Shown piece by piece: positions 1-11,706 of a DNA stretch of 64,000 bases. The DNA is taken from positions 1,364,001-1,428,000 of the forward strand of contig CP114118.1 in NCBI GenBank assembly GCA_029959195.1, in the 5' to 3' direction. The notes under the pieces were generated by a model. That model was not told where the DNA came from. It saw nothing but the letters and a program-made list of their open reading frames with translations, and did not search any database. The position numbers were made by a program, and so were the translations under genes. Source of the stretch: Dictyophora rubrovolvata. Taxonomy: Eukaryota; Basidiomycota; Agaricomycetes; Phallales; Phallaceae. The first letter of the stretch is position 1; the number at the start of each line of letters is the position of its first letter.

Positions 1-594
1 TTTGCGGGTATGTCAATACAGGAAAGCGGGTCAAAATTACATTTGATCAAACGAAGATGGGACAGCCATGCTCTCATTTTTAGCGGGCTTTGTGCTCGTA
101 AAGTTTCGTTTGCAAGAAGCCAAAGAGGAAGAAGAAAACAATGTACCACGAACTAAAGGCGAACTGCCTTCCTTTCAAGATCCCTTTGTCATGTTACAAT
201 GTGTCGGGTTTCGTCAAGTGAACTGCCATTTTTTTTCCAAAGCTTTCGGTCTGATCTAAAGAAAATGATGACAGCCTCCCATAGATCTTTTGGAATCCTA
301 CCATTGGGTATGTATCACATTCACAATGATAGGTTGCGTTTTGATCGCATCGGGCATCCTTTGCTCCGTATGGGCGATGCAAGTCAGAAGTGTGAGCATC
401 TTCAGCAGTAGCTGCATTGCACTCTGTACTTTGGCTTCCTTGTTCGTGATTATCTCCACAGTGAGACAAAAGTAGTTTAAAAACACTAGTGATTTCCCAA
501 ATATTATGAAAAATGACGGTGTCGAGACTCTCCATAATTTCCATAATCCCAGGTCTTTGGCGAATTCTCCGCTGACTTCATACTTACTTCAGTC
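1..594 (+). other. Unresolved stretch, possible 3' end of a membrane-protein gene
   Basis: A short open frame at about 290-475 (+) would encode two strongly hydrophobic segments separated by a few residues, ending in a TAG. Another frame at 68-190 starts with a hydrophobic stretch followed by an acidic, Glu-rich tail. Together they could be the last exons of a membrane protein that begins left of the window, but I could not join them with convincing splice sites. The overlapping minus-strand ORF (194-544) is probably a shadow. Confidence 0.2.
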
Positions 595-2604
595 ATGTTG
601 CAAGGTCTATGCTCAATAACACAGTCTATAGCACTTTTGTCGACCCTTGCTGTGGCAGGAATTGCCATACAACTTGCTCTGCGTCCTTTGTACGGTAGTG
701 TTGCGCCAGCGTTGCATCACACGACAGGCAGGACAGCTGTCTATCTACTTTCGACAATCTGGCCTTTCTATGCGTTTCCAAGTGCAAACGATTCGACTAT
801 CCTTGCCAGTCTGGCGTCTTTTATTGCATGTCTACCATATTTGATTTATACTTTGGGGAAATGGCTGGGGAAACTAACTGGTGACCCCGTCATGGGTGCC
901 AGTCTCACAGTGCTTCCAGCTATTCTCCCTCTAATCTTATCGAGCATTTTATTGCTGAAGCGATGGAATGTCAGTCTATATTGCCAATATTGTCCCTTTT
1001 AACCTTATTTTGAGTTCAAATTATTGAGTCAGGCCAAACCTATCCTAACCATACTGTCTGGATCTGCGGTAATCAATCATGCTACAATATCCATGACTGC
1101 AAACGGTCTGCACATCGTGTTGGAAAGACTGCTCTGGGCATATTTTCCATTTGGAAAATACTTGACTAGCTCTAACATAGTACGCAGATATTATGTTTTA
1201 GAAGCTTGCCGTAACGATAAACGCTTTTATTTTATTTCTGGGAACAGCTTCTCATACTAAGTCAGTGCCTAATGGTCTGGGCAGTACTTCTGAATAGAAA
1301 AGCGAGGAGGGCACCAAAAGGTCAAAAGCCCTTGAGTTTTGTCATTCTCGCCGTTCTGCCCGTTCTGCTGGGGGTTCTGAGCACTAGATTACCACCCATA
1401 ACCTCGCCCCGTTTTCCTTATGTGCGAATGACCCACCAAACCACAAAAACTGCTTCTGTGCGGGTATTGGCCCGGCAGGAGAGCACTACTGGACTTATCA
1501 TGGTCGGGGAACACATTGAAGAAAGCTTTCGCTTCTTACGAGCAGACCACAGCCTGTTGGGCGGAAGGTGGATAGGAACTAAAGTGGCTTCCGACAGCCG
1601 TAACGGTTTAGGGGAGAGCATTTATTCAACATTTGTTCTTCAGGAGGCCATCAGGTTAATCGAACCGAGAGATTTCAGAGTAGAAAGGAAACGAGAACGA
1701 GAACGAGAAAGAGCTTTGTTCATGTGAGTTCAAGACAAGCGTGCCTTCCCAGTGTCCTAACATCTTTCTCCTCCTTTGAAGAGGCTTAGGTGTTGGAATT
1801 GCTGTCGAGTCTTTCTTGGCACGTAGGATAAACACAACGGTCGTTGAGATCGACCCAGTTGTTTACGACTATGCAAGAGTATATTTCGGACTGCCAGTGC
1901 CTAACGAAATATTTCTAGAAGATGCTCGAGGCTGGCTCGAGAAGCGACCTGTTTTAACAAACGACGAAAAATACGATTATATCATACATGACTGTTTTTC
2001 AGGTGGAGGCGTACCGAATCACATTTTTACGATCGAGTTTTGGAACACGCTTAAAACAGTGATGAAGAGAGATGGTGTAATTGCAGTGGTGAGTCTGACA
2101 CCGGACATCAAGTAGGAACTGAGGATCAGATGTTGATGAGCCCGGAGAATTTCGCAGGAAAACTGGGAAGCAACTCATCAAGGGCTATATATCTGACGTT
2201 AGAGGCTAGTTTTGGACAATGCCGAGGATACCATGATCACTTGCACAGGTTTGATGAAAAGCGGTCTTTCTTCAATATCGTGAGTGCCTCAGACAAAAAA
2301 CAACACAATAAAAGACAGTACTTATACCAAAGTCACTAAGGTGATTTTTTGTTCTTCCACTTCCTGGGGCTTCCGGAACGCGGAGGAAGATGATTATCTT
2401 GGGTCCCGCCTGCGAAAGCATATGTTGACGGACGTCGTGCATCGGGAGATACCTCGTTCCAAAATCATCGGAAATGTCGAGGGGAATGAATGGATATTGC
2501 ACGACGGGTCAAATAAACTGACGATGTGGGAGGAAGAAACTGCGCTAGAACACTGGAAAGTAATGAGGGAGGTGTTGCCGGATATTTTTTGGGAGACGTA
2601 TTAG
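595..2604 (+). CDS. Membrane-anchored spermidine/spermine-synthase-like protein
   Basis: Six exons (595-969, 1015-1179, 1248-1723, 1782-2088, 2148-2279, 2341-2604) give 572 codons in frame. The N-terminal ~220 residues hold several hydrophobic membrane segments. The C-terminal half is a Rossmann methyltransferase-like fold of the polyamine synthase family: glycine-rich loop GLGVG at residues 340-344, acidic VEIDP on the next strand, then EDARGWL and HDCFSGG, the positions that in spermidine synthases contact decarboxylated SAM and the amine. Family knowledge says such enzymes transfer aminopropyl groups. The membrane-fused fungal members are not well characterised, so the substrate is unknown. 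The start was chosen because the hydrophobic region begins there. The first two introns are the least certain. Confidence 0.75.
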
Positions 2605-3020
2605 AATTCAAAGTCCGCTCACTCCCTCTTTCCCTGTTCGTCCTTGTTCGACAACGGACGATACAAAAGCAGTACTTTCTTACAAGTACTTGTTTCTCGA
2701 ATCACATCTTTATCTTGTTATCCCAGTGTTTAGAATACGTACAGCGCACGGCTCTTAAGCCTGCTGGCAGGTCATCGCCTTTTTTTAACGAACGAGAGTA
2801 ACTGAACGACGAAACACGTCCCCGACGATCTCTCATATTTCTTTTCGAACTTTATTATCATTCGAAAAAAAAAAGGAACAAAAAGAAGAATTCACTTAAC
2901 TGACAAAGACAACCGTTCCTTCACTAACAAAAATAAACGAACTCCTTGCATTTAGTATGTATTATTCAAACTTTTTTGATGAATTTCTCGGACCATGCCT
3001 TATCGTTCCAATCCGACAGA

Positions 3021-6000
3021 ATGAGCAAATCTCTTACTGCATCAGCACCAAAGATATCTGCTTCTCAACCTCCTGCAACGTCTGCTTGGGCCAAAGGCCC
3101 TCCAAATAGCAATCTAGCACCGAACACACCCCGTTCTCAGTCACCATCCGCTACAACACAGCCTTCTGTCAATCCAACTCCTTCTCACTCTCGCAAGCCA
3201 TCAGCACTAGGCGGTCCATCTAATTTCAATTCTACCTTCAAAGATGGTGTTAGCGTTCCAAAAGGCATCCAACCTTCACAAAAACCAGGTGATTTAAGTC
3301 TTGCATGTGCTCCCATTTTACTCATATTTTCAAACTCGCTTTTTTCTTGCCTAGCTCCCACCCTGTCATTTGGAACGATAGCCGAACCATCATCTCCAGT
3401 TCCAGTTAAATCGGCTGTAGCGCCGTCGCTATCCTCCGAGGGCCCCAGCCTTATCACCTTTGGCACGGTTTCGCTTGATAGTGTTGTTAGAACTGCAACT
3501 GCTAAGCCTGTCACACCAGCAGCCTCCTCAAGTCCTTCTCCCACACCCACGGGAACAGGTGCAAAGCCAAAACTGGATGTTAAAGCGTTATTTAGAACTG
3601 CACCATCCAGTGCTCCGTCGCCTACGAGCGCTACTGCTACCGATAGCTCTCCTGCTCAGCGTCCTGGTCCCCTCCCCCAGGCTCAAAACGCACCGTCCTC
3701 CTCTCATAATTATCCTCACAGACCTAACGGCCCACCATCTGCTACACCCTCCGCCGCCTCACCTCGCATATCCCAATATAATCGTTCCGTAAGCAATGGA
3801 ACCGGCTCCCGAGGTGTACCACCCAATAATCCAGCCCTTAATCCCAGTAGCCCGAGAATGGGACAAGTTTCCGTCACGCAACAACCGCACGCCGGACAAC
3901 ATCCACTTACCTCGCATCCCGTTCCTTCTCCGCATCCACATCCTCCAGCGGGACCATGGCCACCACCTTTTTACGTAGGTCCTTTCCTGGTTTGCATTCG
4001 CGTCTTTTTTGTACTAAGCAGAAATTTAGTACTTTGAAAATCAGCCATTCTGGATGACAATGCCACCAGCACCCTCTTCGTCTCATATATCATCCTCGAG
4101 GCCCCCAGCTCCTGTTATCCAATCCGGCCCTACTCCTTCGAATCAGCAACCCCTTTCAGCTTCTACGCCCTCCCCATTTCCTCCCCAACCGCCCTTCGCA
4201 TACCCATATTCTCCGGCACCTCCCAGCACGCCGCAGACGCCAAGTGGTCGACTTAACTCAACTGCTTTACCTTTCGTTCCGCAGACCAACCGAGCTATTC
4301 CAATACGCCATCCTAACAGTGGCAAGCCCGTGGATTTGTCATCGGTTACCACTTCGCGAAATCCTACCGAAACGCCCAGTTCCCCTGCACAAGGATCGGG
4401 TCATCAACGAAGGCCAACCGAAGCCACAAAGATTCGGATAGAATCGGAAGAGTCTCATAATAAACGCTTAGAAGAAGAGCGCCGTAACAAAGAAAGACAG
4501 GAAAGGGCAGAACAAGAGTCAACTGCGAAGCGACAGCGCGATTTTGAGGAAAAACGCAGGCGTAGAGAGGAGGAGGAGGGGCGGAAGCGTAAAGAGGACG
4601 AAGAGCGACAGGCTCGAGAAGACCGGGAGCGTTTAGAACAAGAACGATTAGAGAAAGAACGGCTGAAACAAGAACGAATGGAAAGAGAGAAGCTGGAACA
4701 AGAGCGATTGGAACGGGAACGACTGGAAAAAGAAAGACTGGAACGGGAACGACTGGAGCAAGAAAGGTTGGAACAAGGTAGATTAGAACGGGAACGATTG
4801 GAGCACGAAAGAAAAGAGCAGGAGGAGCGCGAGGAACAAGAACGGTTGAAGCGCGAAAAAAGAGAGCGGGAACAACGCGAAGAGCAAGAGCGTTTGCGTA
4901 AAGAGGAGGAAGAACGTGAGCTACTTCGGAAGGTAGCAGAAGAGAAAGAGCGCGAACGTTTACGCATAGAGGAGGCGGAAAGATTACGAAAAGAGGAAGA
5001 GGACAAAGCTGCGGTTTTGAAGGAGGAATCTGAAAAGAAGAAAGAACAAGACATCAACGATTCTGGTTCTCCTGCACCTTCCTTAATTATCCCTTCTCTT
5101 CCCTCGAGGTCGTTTCCTTCGCAGATTTCTGAACCGTTTAAATCTAAACGCCCTGTTCCAGGGCCGTTAGATCTCTCAGCTACTTCGAAGCCTGGTCTTC
5201 CGCCATCCCTTCCTTCTGCTTTGGCTACTGCTCGCGCTATAGATAATTTGGACAGGATCCAGTATCCTGATGGCATTCTAAGTCCAAAACCTGAGCTTAA
5301 TGCAGGCGCTTCCAACGGTAAATTTAGGTTAGTAAGATGATGATTTTGACCTCTTTGCAACCCTGATCCCTATCGTATATAGATATGATCGGGATTTTTT
5401 ACTGCAGTTTATGGATGTTTGCACCGAGAGACCCGACTCCCTTCCCACCCTCGATGCGATTGGCTTAGAGCCCGTAACTAACGAGTCTAGCTTTGCGTCT
5501 AATCGTGCTAGAGGTGGTCGACCGCCTCCTGCAAGTATTAGTCTTAAAGGGAATCTCTCACTTGGTAACTCATTTGCAAGCAAAGGTAACACCAGTAATC
5601 AAGCCTTAATGGGACAGTTCACTACAGCGGGTGGGAAAATAACTTCAGATGAACGTTTACCTACTCAAATGGGACGATCTACATCTGTTGGTGGTCCTGG
5701 GCAAGCCGCTTTCCCTAGAGCCACCGCCTTAATGCGAACCGTCAGTCAAGGTGGAGCAGCTCCCCAAGGTTCCCCGCTAAATCCGAGTGGTCGGACGAGA
5801 AGTCAACGTGGCCGGAATAGACAGCATGACACAAACAAACCTGGCACAACGCCGGTCCTCGAGCGTGAGCGCGAACGGACGGCCTCTATGGCCAGTAACG
5901 TTCTAGGGCCGCCTTTCGAACCTATCGAACCACTCAAGGTATCAGAAAACCGCTGGATGCTTTCTCGTCGTGGTGTCCCTGCAGACGCTGATCCAACCGA

Positions 6001-7932
6001 AGTTGTGGAACGCAAGGTTAAAGGTCTGCTCAACAAGCTCACTATGGAAAAATTCGATTCAATTTCTGATCAAATCATTGATTGGGCGAACAAATCTGAG
6101 AACGAGAAGGACGGCCGTACACTAATTCAGGTCATTCGTTTAGTTTTCGAGAAGGCTACTGATGAAGCTGCTTGGTCTGAAATGTACGCTCGTCTTTGCC
6201 GTAAAATGATGGAACGGATATCCCCGAATGTTCAAGATGAGACCATTCGTTCTAATGATGGCAGACCAATAACGGGTGGTCAGCTGTTCCGTAAATACTT
6301 GCTCAACAGATGTCAGGAAGACTTCGAGCAAGGATGGTCGATGAAGGAGGCTGCTGCGAAGGCGGCGGAGAGCAAAGCCGCGGATGATAAAGCCGCAAAG
6401 GATGCAGCAGATGAAGCCCGTGTTTCTGGAAAGGATACTGGCGAAGATGTGCTATATTCGGATGAATATTACGCCGCCCAAAAGGCGAAGCGTCGGGGGC
6501 TTGGTCTTGTCAAATTCATTGGCGAACTGTTCAAATTGCAAATGCTCACTGAGCGAATCATGCACGAATGTATCAAAAAACTGCTTGGGAATGTCGAGAA
6601 TCCGGAAGAAGAAGAGATTGAAAGCCTTTGCAAGTTGTTTACAACTATAGGTCGACAATTAGATACGGAGAAGAGTAGTGCTCGCATCGATGTGTACATC
6701 AAGAGAATGGAAGAACTCTCCAAGAGTTCTCATATCAGCAGTCGAATGCAGTATATGTTACTGGTCAGATCTTTTTACCTGCCTTTTTTGAAAAAAAAAA
6801 ACGTATTGAATTCCCTCTCAGGACGTTTTGGAGTTGCGAGAACGTAAGTGGGTGACCCGGAATGTCCAAATAGCACCCACTACCATTGCTGCTGTACACG
6901 AACAGGTAAGTTCGCAATACGTTTTGAATTTTATCATTACATAAGTATTATTGGCAGGCTGCTAAAGATCAAGTGAAGGCGCAACAAGAGCAATCTTCTC
7001 GGGCAACAGGTAGAGACCCGATGTCACGAGGTGGTTCTCGACGTGGTGAAACTCGTAGCTCTGGCTATTCCATGCAACCCAATGCAGATGGATGGACATC
7101 AGTCGTGCAACCTCGACCGACAACAACTGCAGGCGATTTGACTAAATTCGGCAAAATCGACAAGACAGGGACAACGACACTGGGCCCGGCTAGCGTCTTC
7201 TCCCGCAAAGATGTTAAAGGTCGTGAGAACAGCGTGCCCCGTCCAACTTCTACCTCTAATATGTTTGCGATGCTTAATTCCGAAGTTATTGGAGAACCAG
7301 TGCCTGGAAAATCTAGTCGTCCTCCCAGTCGCAAACCCAGCGCTGATTTCACACAAACTGGTCTTCCTGAAGTGGCTTCTCAACGCAAAAAACTTACTCT
7401 ACTCCCGCGTTCATTACCCAGACCTGGAGAGGACACCAAACTATTAGAGGAAGAAGTTGCACGAAGTGGCGACGAAGTCGAGCCATCGCTTCCTCCAGAA
7501 AAGGCCAAAGCCAAAATTGGGGAAGACCTAAAAGAGTTCTGGGCTCTAAAAAACTTTGATGAGGCAGATTCGTACATATCCAGCTCTGAACCTTCGTATC
7601 GCTCTCAATTCATAGATCAATTGATTGTCAGCACTTTGGAAAGAAAGGATTCAGAAGCCTACATTGCCGGCGAACTTTTGACTCGTTGGGCAAATAGCGA
7701 TCTCTGTCCTCCATCTGTAATGGAAGAAGGCTTTATCTCCCAGTTGGAATTTATTGATGATGTTGCCATTGACGTCCCCGCTGCTTACAGATTGGTAGCA
7801 ATTTTACTAAAAGGGTCGAAATTACCTAGACCCTCCGTTGAGAAACTTGCTGGGAAGATTGTCGTTGAGGGTGATCCGGCTATACATCCGAAAGACAAAC
7901 TATTGAAGGAGTATGACGGCTTGGAACCTTGA
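3021..7932 (+). CDS. eIF4G: Eukaryotic translation initiation factor eIF4G
   Basis: Six exons (3021-3288, 3355-3974, 4030-5327, 5383-6763, 6822-6905, 6958-7932) encode 1541 residues. Order: a Ser/Pro/Ala-rich disordered N-terminus; a very charged Glu/Arg coiled-coil at about 433-634; the eIF4E-binding motif YDRDFLL (YxxxxL-phi) at 730-736, placed immediately after an intron; RNA-binding Arg/Ser stretches; the MIF4G domain at about 930-1180, which binds eIF4A and RNA; and a C-terminal MA3 domain at about 1400-1535. The protein scaffolds the cap-binding complex in cytosolic translation initiation. An MA3 domain is absent from budding-yeast eIF4G, and its presence here resembles the longer architecture. 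The start at 3021 is preferred, but an in-frame ATG at 2979 and out-of-frame ATGs at 2957 and 2995 lie just upstream. Confidence 0.93.
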
Positions 7933-8532
7933 CCTTCGTATTAGATTTTCAGGTATAGCACAACATTTCATTATATTTCGCATGCCCGTTCTTGACTTTT
8001 TTTTTATTGTTCAATTCTCTTTGCATATTATTTCGCATTAACGGAGAATAGTATACTAGACTGTACCATTTTAATGGAAAATTATGAGTACCAATGTCTA
8101 CAACACATTGAAAGTGAAGGAATTGTGCTTAAACATCAACCTCGAAGGGGAATACTTTCTTACTTTAATACCTAAACGGCTGATCCCACGAGGTTATTTA
8201 TATATGCATAAAATTCTTATATATTCTCTAACAATTACAATTATATTATTCTCTTCCTTGATGTACTAATAAGCAGAACCACTGAACTTGAACAAACTTG
8301 TATGGTGAATACAGGGATATACATAGATATCAAGGAAGATGTAATGAAGCATAACACAATGGAGAACATAGACATAAATGAAAGATGGAAAGAGTAACAA
8401 GGAGGACAACACCTTAAAAGCAAGTGCGTATCATATCGATAGCAAAAAAGAGAGGGTTCATAAGAGAAGAGCAAGACAACAAAGCATGAGCGGCAAAGGC
8501 TAGTGTAGTTCAAAAGCCAAAGCTTCTGTGAA
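7933..8532. other. Convergent intergenic spacer
   Basis: AT-rich spacer between the 3' ends of the eIF4G gene (+) and the Cdh1 gene (-). It presumably holds both 3' UTRs. I see no further gene; the open frames at 8084-8269 and 8241-8636 look like chance. Confidence 0.6.
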
Positions 8533-10394
8533 TCATCGGATAAGCTTTGTGTAATCAAGTCGACTTTCTCGTTTAACGGTCTTCTCTTCCTTTTTGGGAA
8601 ATGCACTCCAAAATCGTAACGTTTCATCACCGGCACCAGTTACTATCGTCTCTCCATCGGGACTCCTAGCCAAATACAAAACACGGTGTGTATGTCCAGT
8701 CAGGGACGCTACCATGCTTAGAGAAGGATATCTCCATAGACATATTTGATTTTGAGGAGCTATGGCGGAAAAACCATGGGTAGAGACTAATTCATGCGTT
8801 GTTATTGACCAAATGAGGTTACAAACCTATCTCGATGTTCAAAATTGGGGAAACTTTTTATACAATGTGCATGGATTGACTTACCTGAGACCCCGTATTT
8901 AGTCCATGAAGTAAAGTGCCTGTCTGTGTATTCCAGAATCGAATCATTTTATCTTGTGTTCCTCCACCGGTAGCTAGGACATTAGCTACATGTGGGTTCC
9001 AGGCCATTCCTCGAACGGCGGCCGTGTGTTCATGGAACTTAAATAAAGGGGCTTCGGCAGTTTCAGGCGCCTGGGCCCGTGTAGAGCCGCGAAGGTCCCA
9101 AATACAGACTTTATTATCGTTTCCCCCACTTGCTAATAAAGCTGAATCGACAGAGTCGGTTTTGTTCCAGGTGAGGCCACAAACCTCTTGTTTGTGACCA
9201 GCCCAACGACGAATGGGCCGTGGGGAAGGCTCGCGGACATCACGGCAATAGATTATGCGGTCCCGAGCCCCAGAAGTTAAAATATGCTGATTCCACGAAA
9301 GCGCGCCGATTCGACTAGTATGAGCGTGGTCATAAGTCCGCAATAAGGCCGCAGTGGAGGCGTCGTAAATACGCAAGGAGCCAGACATGAACCCTACAGC
9401 TAACGTGGATCCTTTCTGTACCCATGAGATGGAGCTGACAGTATCTGAGGTATCGTGAAAATTGCATAGCAAATTAACTGCTGCATTTTCTGCAGACCAG
9501 AGATAAACGCTTGAGCCTAGGCCGACTCCCAATACATTGGTCGTGGACCAATCGACCAAATTTAAGTAAAAGTCGTCGGCCAGTTCAGGTGCATCAAGGA
9601 CACGATAGGGAGTCTTGCAGACGCTCCTAAGCTGCCGCCGGGGACTTTCAAGGAGCTGCCTACTTTCTGCTCGGACGGGGCTCCTAGAGTAAGCTTCATC
9701 TGTGGGAACATCGAGGTTAGCAGGAGTTCCAGGATTGCTACTGTGTGTTGGGGTTGTGAAATTAAACAAACGTTGGCGAGTCGGGGTCGAAGGAGAAGGA
9801 GCTGGGAATGGAGGAGGATTGCGGCGAGCGGGAGAAGACGCTCTTACAGGAGAAGAGGGTGCTACCTCCGAATGCAAAACGTTTGAAAAAATTTCGTTTG
9901 ATTGTTCTGGAAAAGGATTTGAGAGAGGAATATCATGATATAAGGTGAAGAAGAAGAAGAAGAAGGACAGAAAGTGGACGATGGACGTATAGTGTCCCTC
10001 TTGAAATTGGGAGGGAGGGAGGGAAAGTCTTGTCCTGCTCACCTTTAATGGCATCTGATTCGGTAGGAATCATCCTGCTAATTGGGTATAGAGTGGGGGG
10101 ACCTTCCATAAGATTATAGGATGTACGAATATCTTGATCTCTTGAAGGTAAATACCTATCACCATAGTCTCTTCTTGGGCTTCTGGAGGGACTAGAGGAT
10201 CTGGCAGTAGGCGTTTGTGAATCGGCCGATAAAGAGGGAACTCCAAAAACCGGACCACGATTTCTTCCACGTGGAGTCGGAGAAGGTGGACAGAGTATAT
10301 CATGGTCATCCACCACATCATCTTGGTCTCGTAATGCACCACTACGACTGGTTCGTAGACGTTTCCCAAAAGGTGAATTGTTCAAATTCGACAT
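8533..10394 (-). CDS. CDH1: APC/C activator Cdh1 (fizzy-related), WD40 protein
   Basis: Three exons on the minus strand (10394-10043, 9906-8885, 8826-8533) give 555 residues. The C-box DRYLPSR is at 79-85. A Ser/Pro-rich linker with several SP/TP sites follows, then a seven-bladed WD40 propeller introduced by the Cdh1-type segment [12 protein letters not shown]. The protein ends in KLIR, the C-terminal Ile-Arg tail that docks on the APC/C. The wording of the pre-propeller segment (FYLNLVDWS) favours Cdh1/Ste9 over Cdc20. Role: substrate recognition for the anaphase-promoting complex in late mitosis and G1. The first intron (136 nt) is longer than its neighbours because of a GAA/CTT run. A cluster of ACGCGT boxes about 355 bp upstream suggests cell-cycle-timed transcription. 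Confidence 0.93.
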
Positions 10395-11706
10395 TGAAGA
10401 GGATCTAAAGAAAATTAAGAATGAAAAAAAAGAAAGGTCTTGCTAGGAATTGAACGGTGTGTGTTGGCTTTCAGCACCTGACTCTTAGATACGAGTTGAA
10501 CGGCCGCGTCGAGTGAAACGAAGGTAGGACATGCAGAAAAAGTAAAAGTAAAAAGCAAAACGGAAAGAAAGAAAAGAGAAAGAAAGAGAAAACGGGCTGA
10601 GGTCTCTTATATAGAAGAATTATAAAGTTTCGTTCTTTAGGACTCACTTGGAAGTACCAGGTCAAGCTTGGTTCACCGCGCCTAATTAGTAACACACGTG
10701 AAGGTGAGCGTGTTTTTCCCACGGCCAAGTCCCGTCACTTGTCCCGTTACGCGTTACGCGTCACGCGCTGTGCCGGGGACACATCTTCAAGCTTCAAACG
10801 TTCACTAGCTCTCTCCGGCGTTTTGGCAGCGCAAGTGGTATAATATCGTGCATTTTTTTTTTGTAAGACTACATACATGATCACCGTTTAGCGAATGACA
10901 GGATCAAACACGGTATTATTCTACTATACAAATTGATCGGAAAATGACAGAGAGATTGTCGTGTTGTTGTGAAATGGTTACTTCACACCGGCTGCTGCTA
11001 TTTCGCGCAGAAGAAGGAAAAAAATATAACTGAGCAGTTACGCGCACATAACAACATATCGTGTAAGGAAGACGAATTTCGGAACTAGTTCCGTTGGATT
11101 GCGGGTGATCATAAAGTATCGGGGAAGGGGAGTGTGGAAGGAAAAAAAGAAGAGGGAAGAGAAGACTAAGACATCGCAGCTGGTGAATAGAAGGAAAAGA
11201 AAAAAAGAGAAACAAAAGTAAGGGGAAAGAATAGTAATAAAAAGTCCAAAGAATATAAAGGATAAGAGGAAGGGTAGAGAACAAAAAAAACCAGTCGAAC
11301 GAAACGTAATAAAATGGAGACCCAACCAGTAGCCCAAAGTCAGTCGCGTGCTCCAAGCCAAAAAGGATGAAAATTGGGACATTCACACTTCATTATTCCC
11401 CTGAAGCCGAAAGAACCACGTAAAGTGCCCATCTTTCATCAATTTCTTTTTGCTTTTTTTTTTTGCTTTTTTCCCCCATGTCCGGGGCAGATCTGACGCA
11501 TTCATGCAGGGCAAATTGAAATAAAAAGGAGGAAGGATAGAAAAGGACAGGGAAAAAAAATTGAGAGAAAAAAAGGGGAGAAAGGAAGGTGAACACGTCT
11601 ATCCACCAGAAGAAGTTGGTATCAACTCGGAAGGGAGGGGTATTGTAGGACATCAGATATCGTCCTATAAAAACAAAAACCGAGAAAATATAACGATGGA
11701 TGCAGT
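10395..11706. other. Intergenic region between the Cdh1 and four-RRM genes
   Basis: It contains the Cdh1 promoter (minus strand, right to left) and the 3' UTR of the downstream four-RRM gene. Long purine runs on the plus strand (pyrimidine-rich on the minus strand) make several open frames of Phe/Leu/Ser, which I do not accept as genes. An ATG at 10728 (-) opens an 85-codon frame with a good splice donor (caa|gtgagt, intron from 10653 downward), so the Cdh1 transcript may carry a spliced 5' leader with an upstream ORF. Confidence 0.4.
10749..10768. promoter_or_regulatory. Tandem MluI cell-cycle boxes upstream of the Cdh1 gene
   Basis: Two ACGCGT hexamers (10749-10754 and 10756-10761) one base apart, followed by a third core ACGCGC (10763-10768). 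ACGCGT is the known binding site of the fungal G1/S factor MBF (Swi6-Mbp1/Res). The cluster lies about 355 bp upstream of the Cdh1 start codon. Function is inferred from the motif only. Confidence 0.5.

Noticed and set aside
4455-5360. 301-codon minus-strand frame rich in Ser, Arg and Phe
   Set aside because: It is the antisense shadow of the Glu/Arg coiled-coil repeats of eIF4G.
10440-10520. tRNA-like stretch (GTTCAATTCC on the minus strand, resembling a T-loop)
   Set aside because: The bases flanking the loop do not pair as a T-stem and no acceptor or anticodon stem can be formed around it.
10916-11386. 156-codon minus-strand frame rich in Phe, Leu and Ser
   Set aside because: It arises from a long pyrimidine-rich run, has several low-complexity blocks and lies in the expected promoter and 3' UTR interval.
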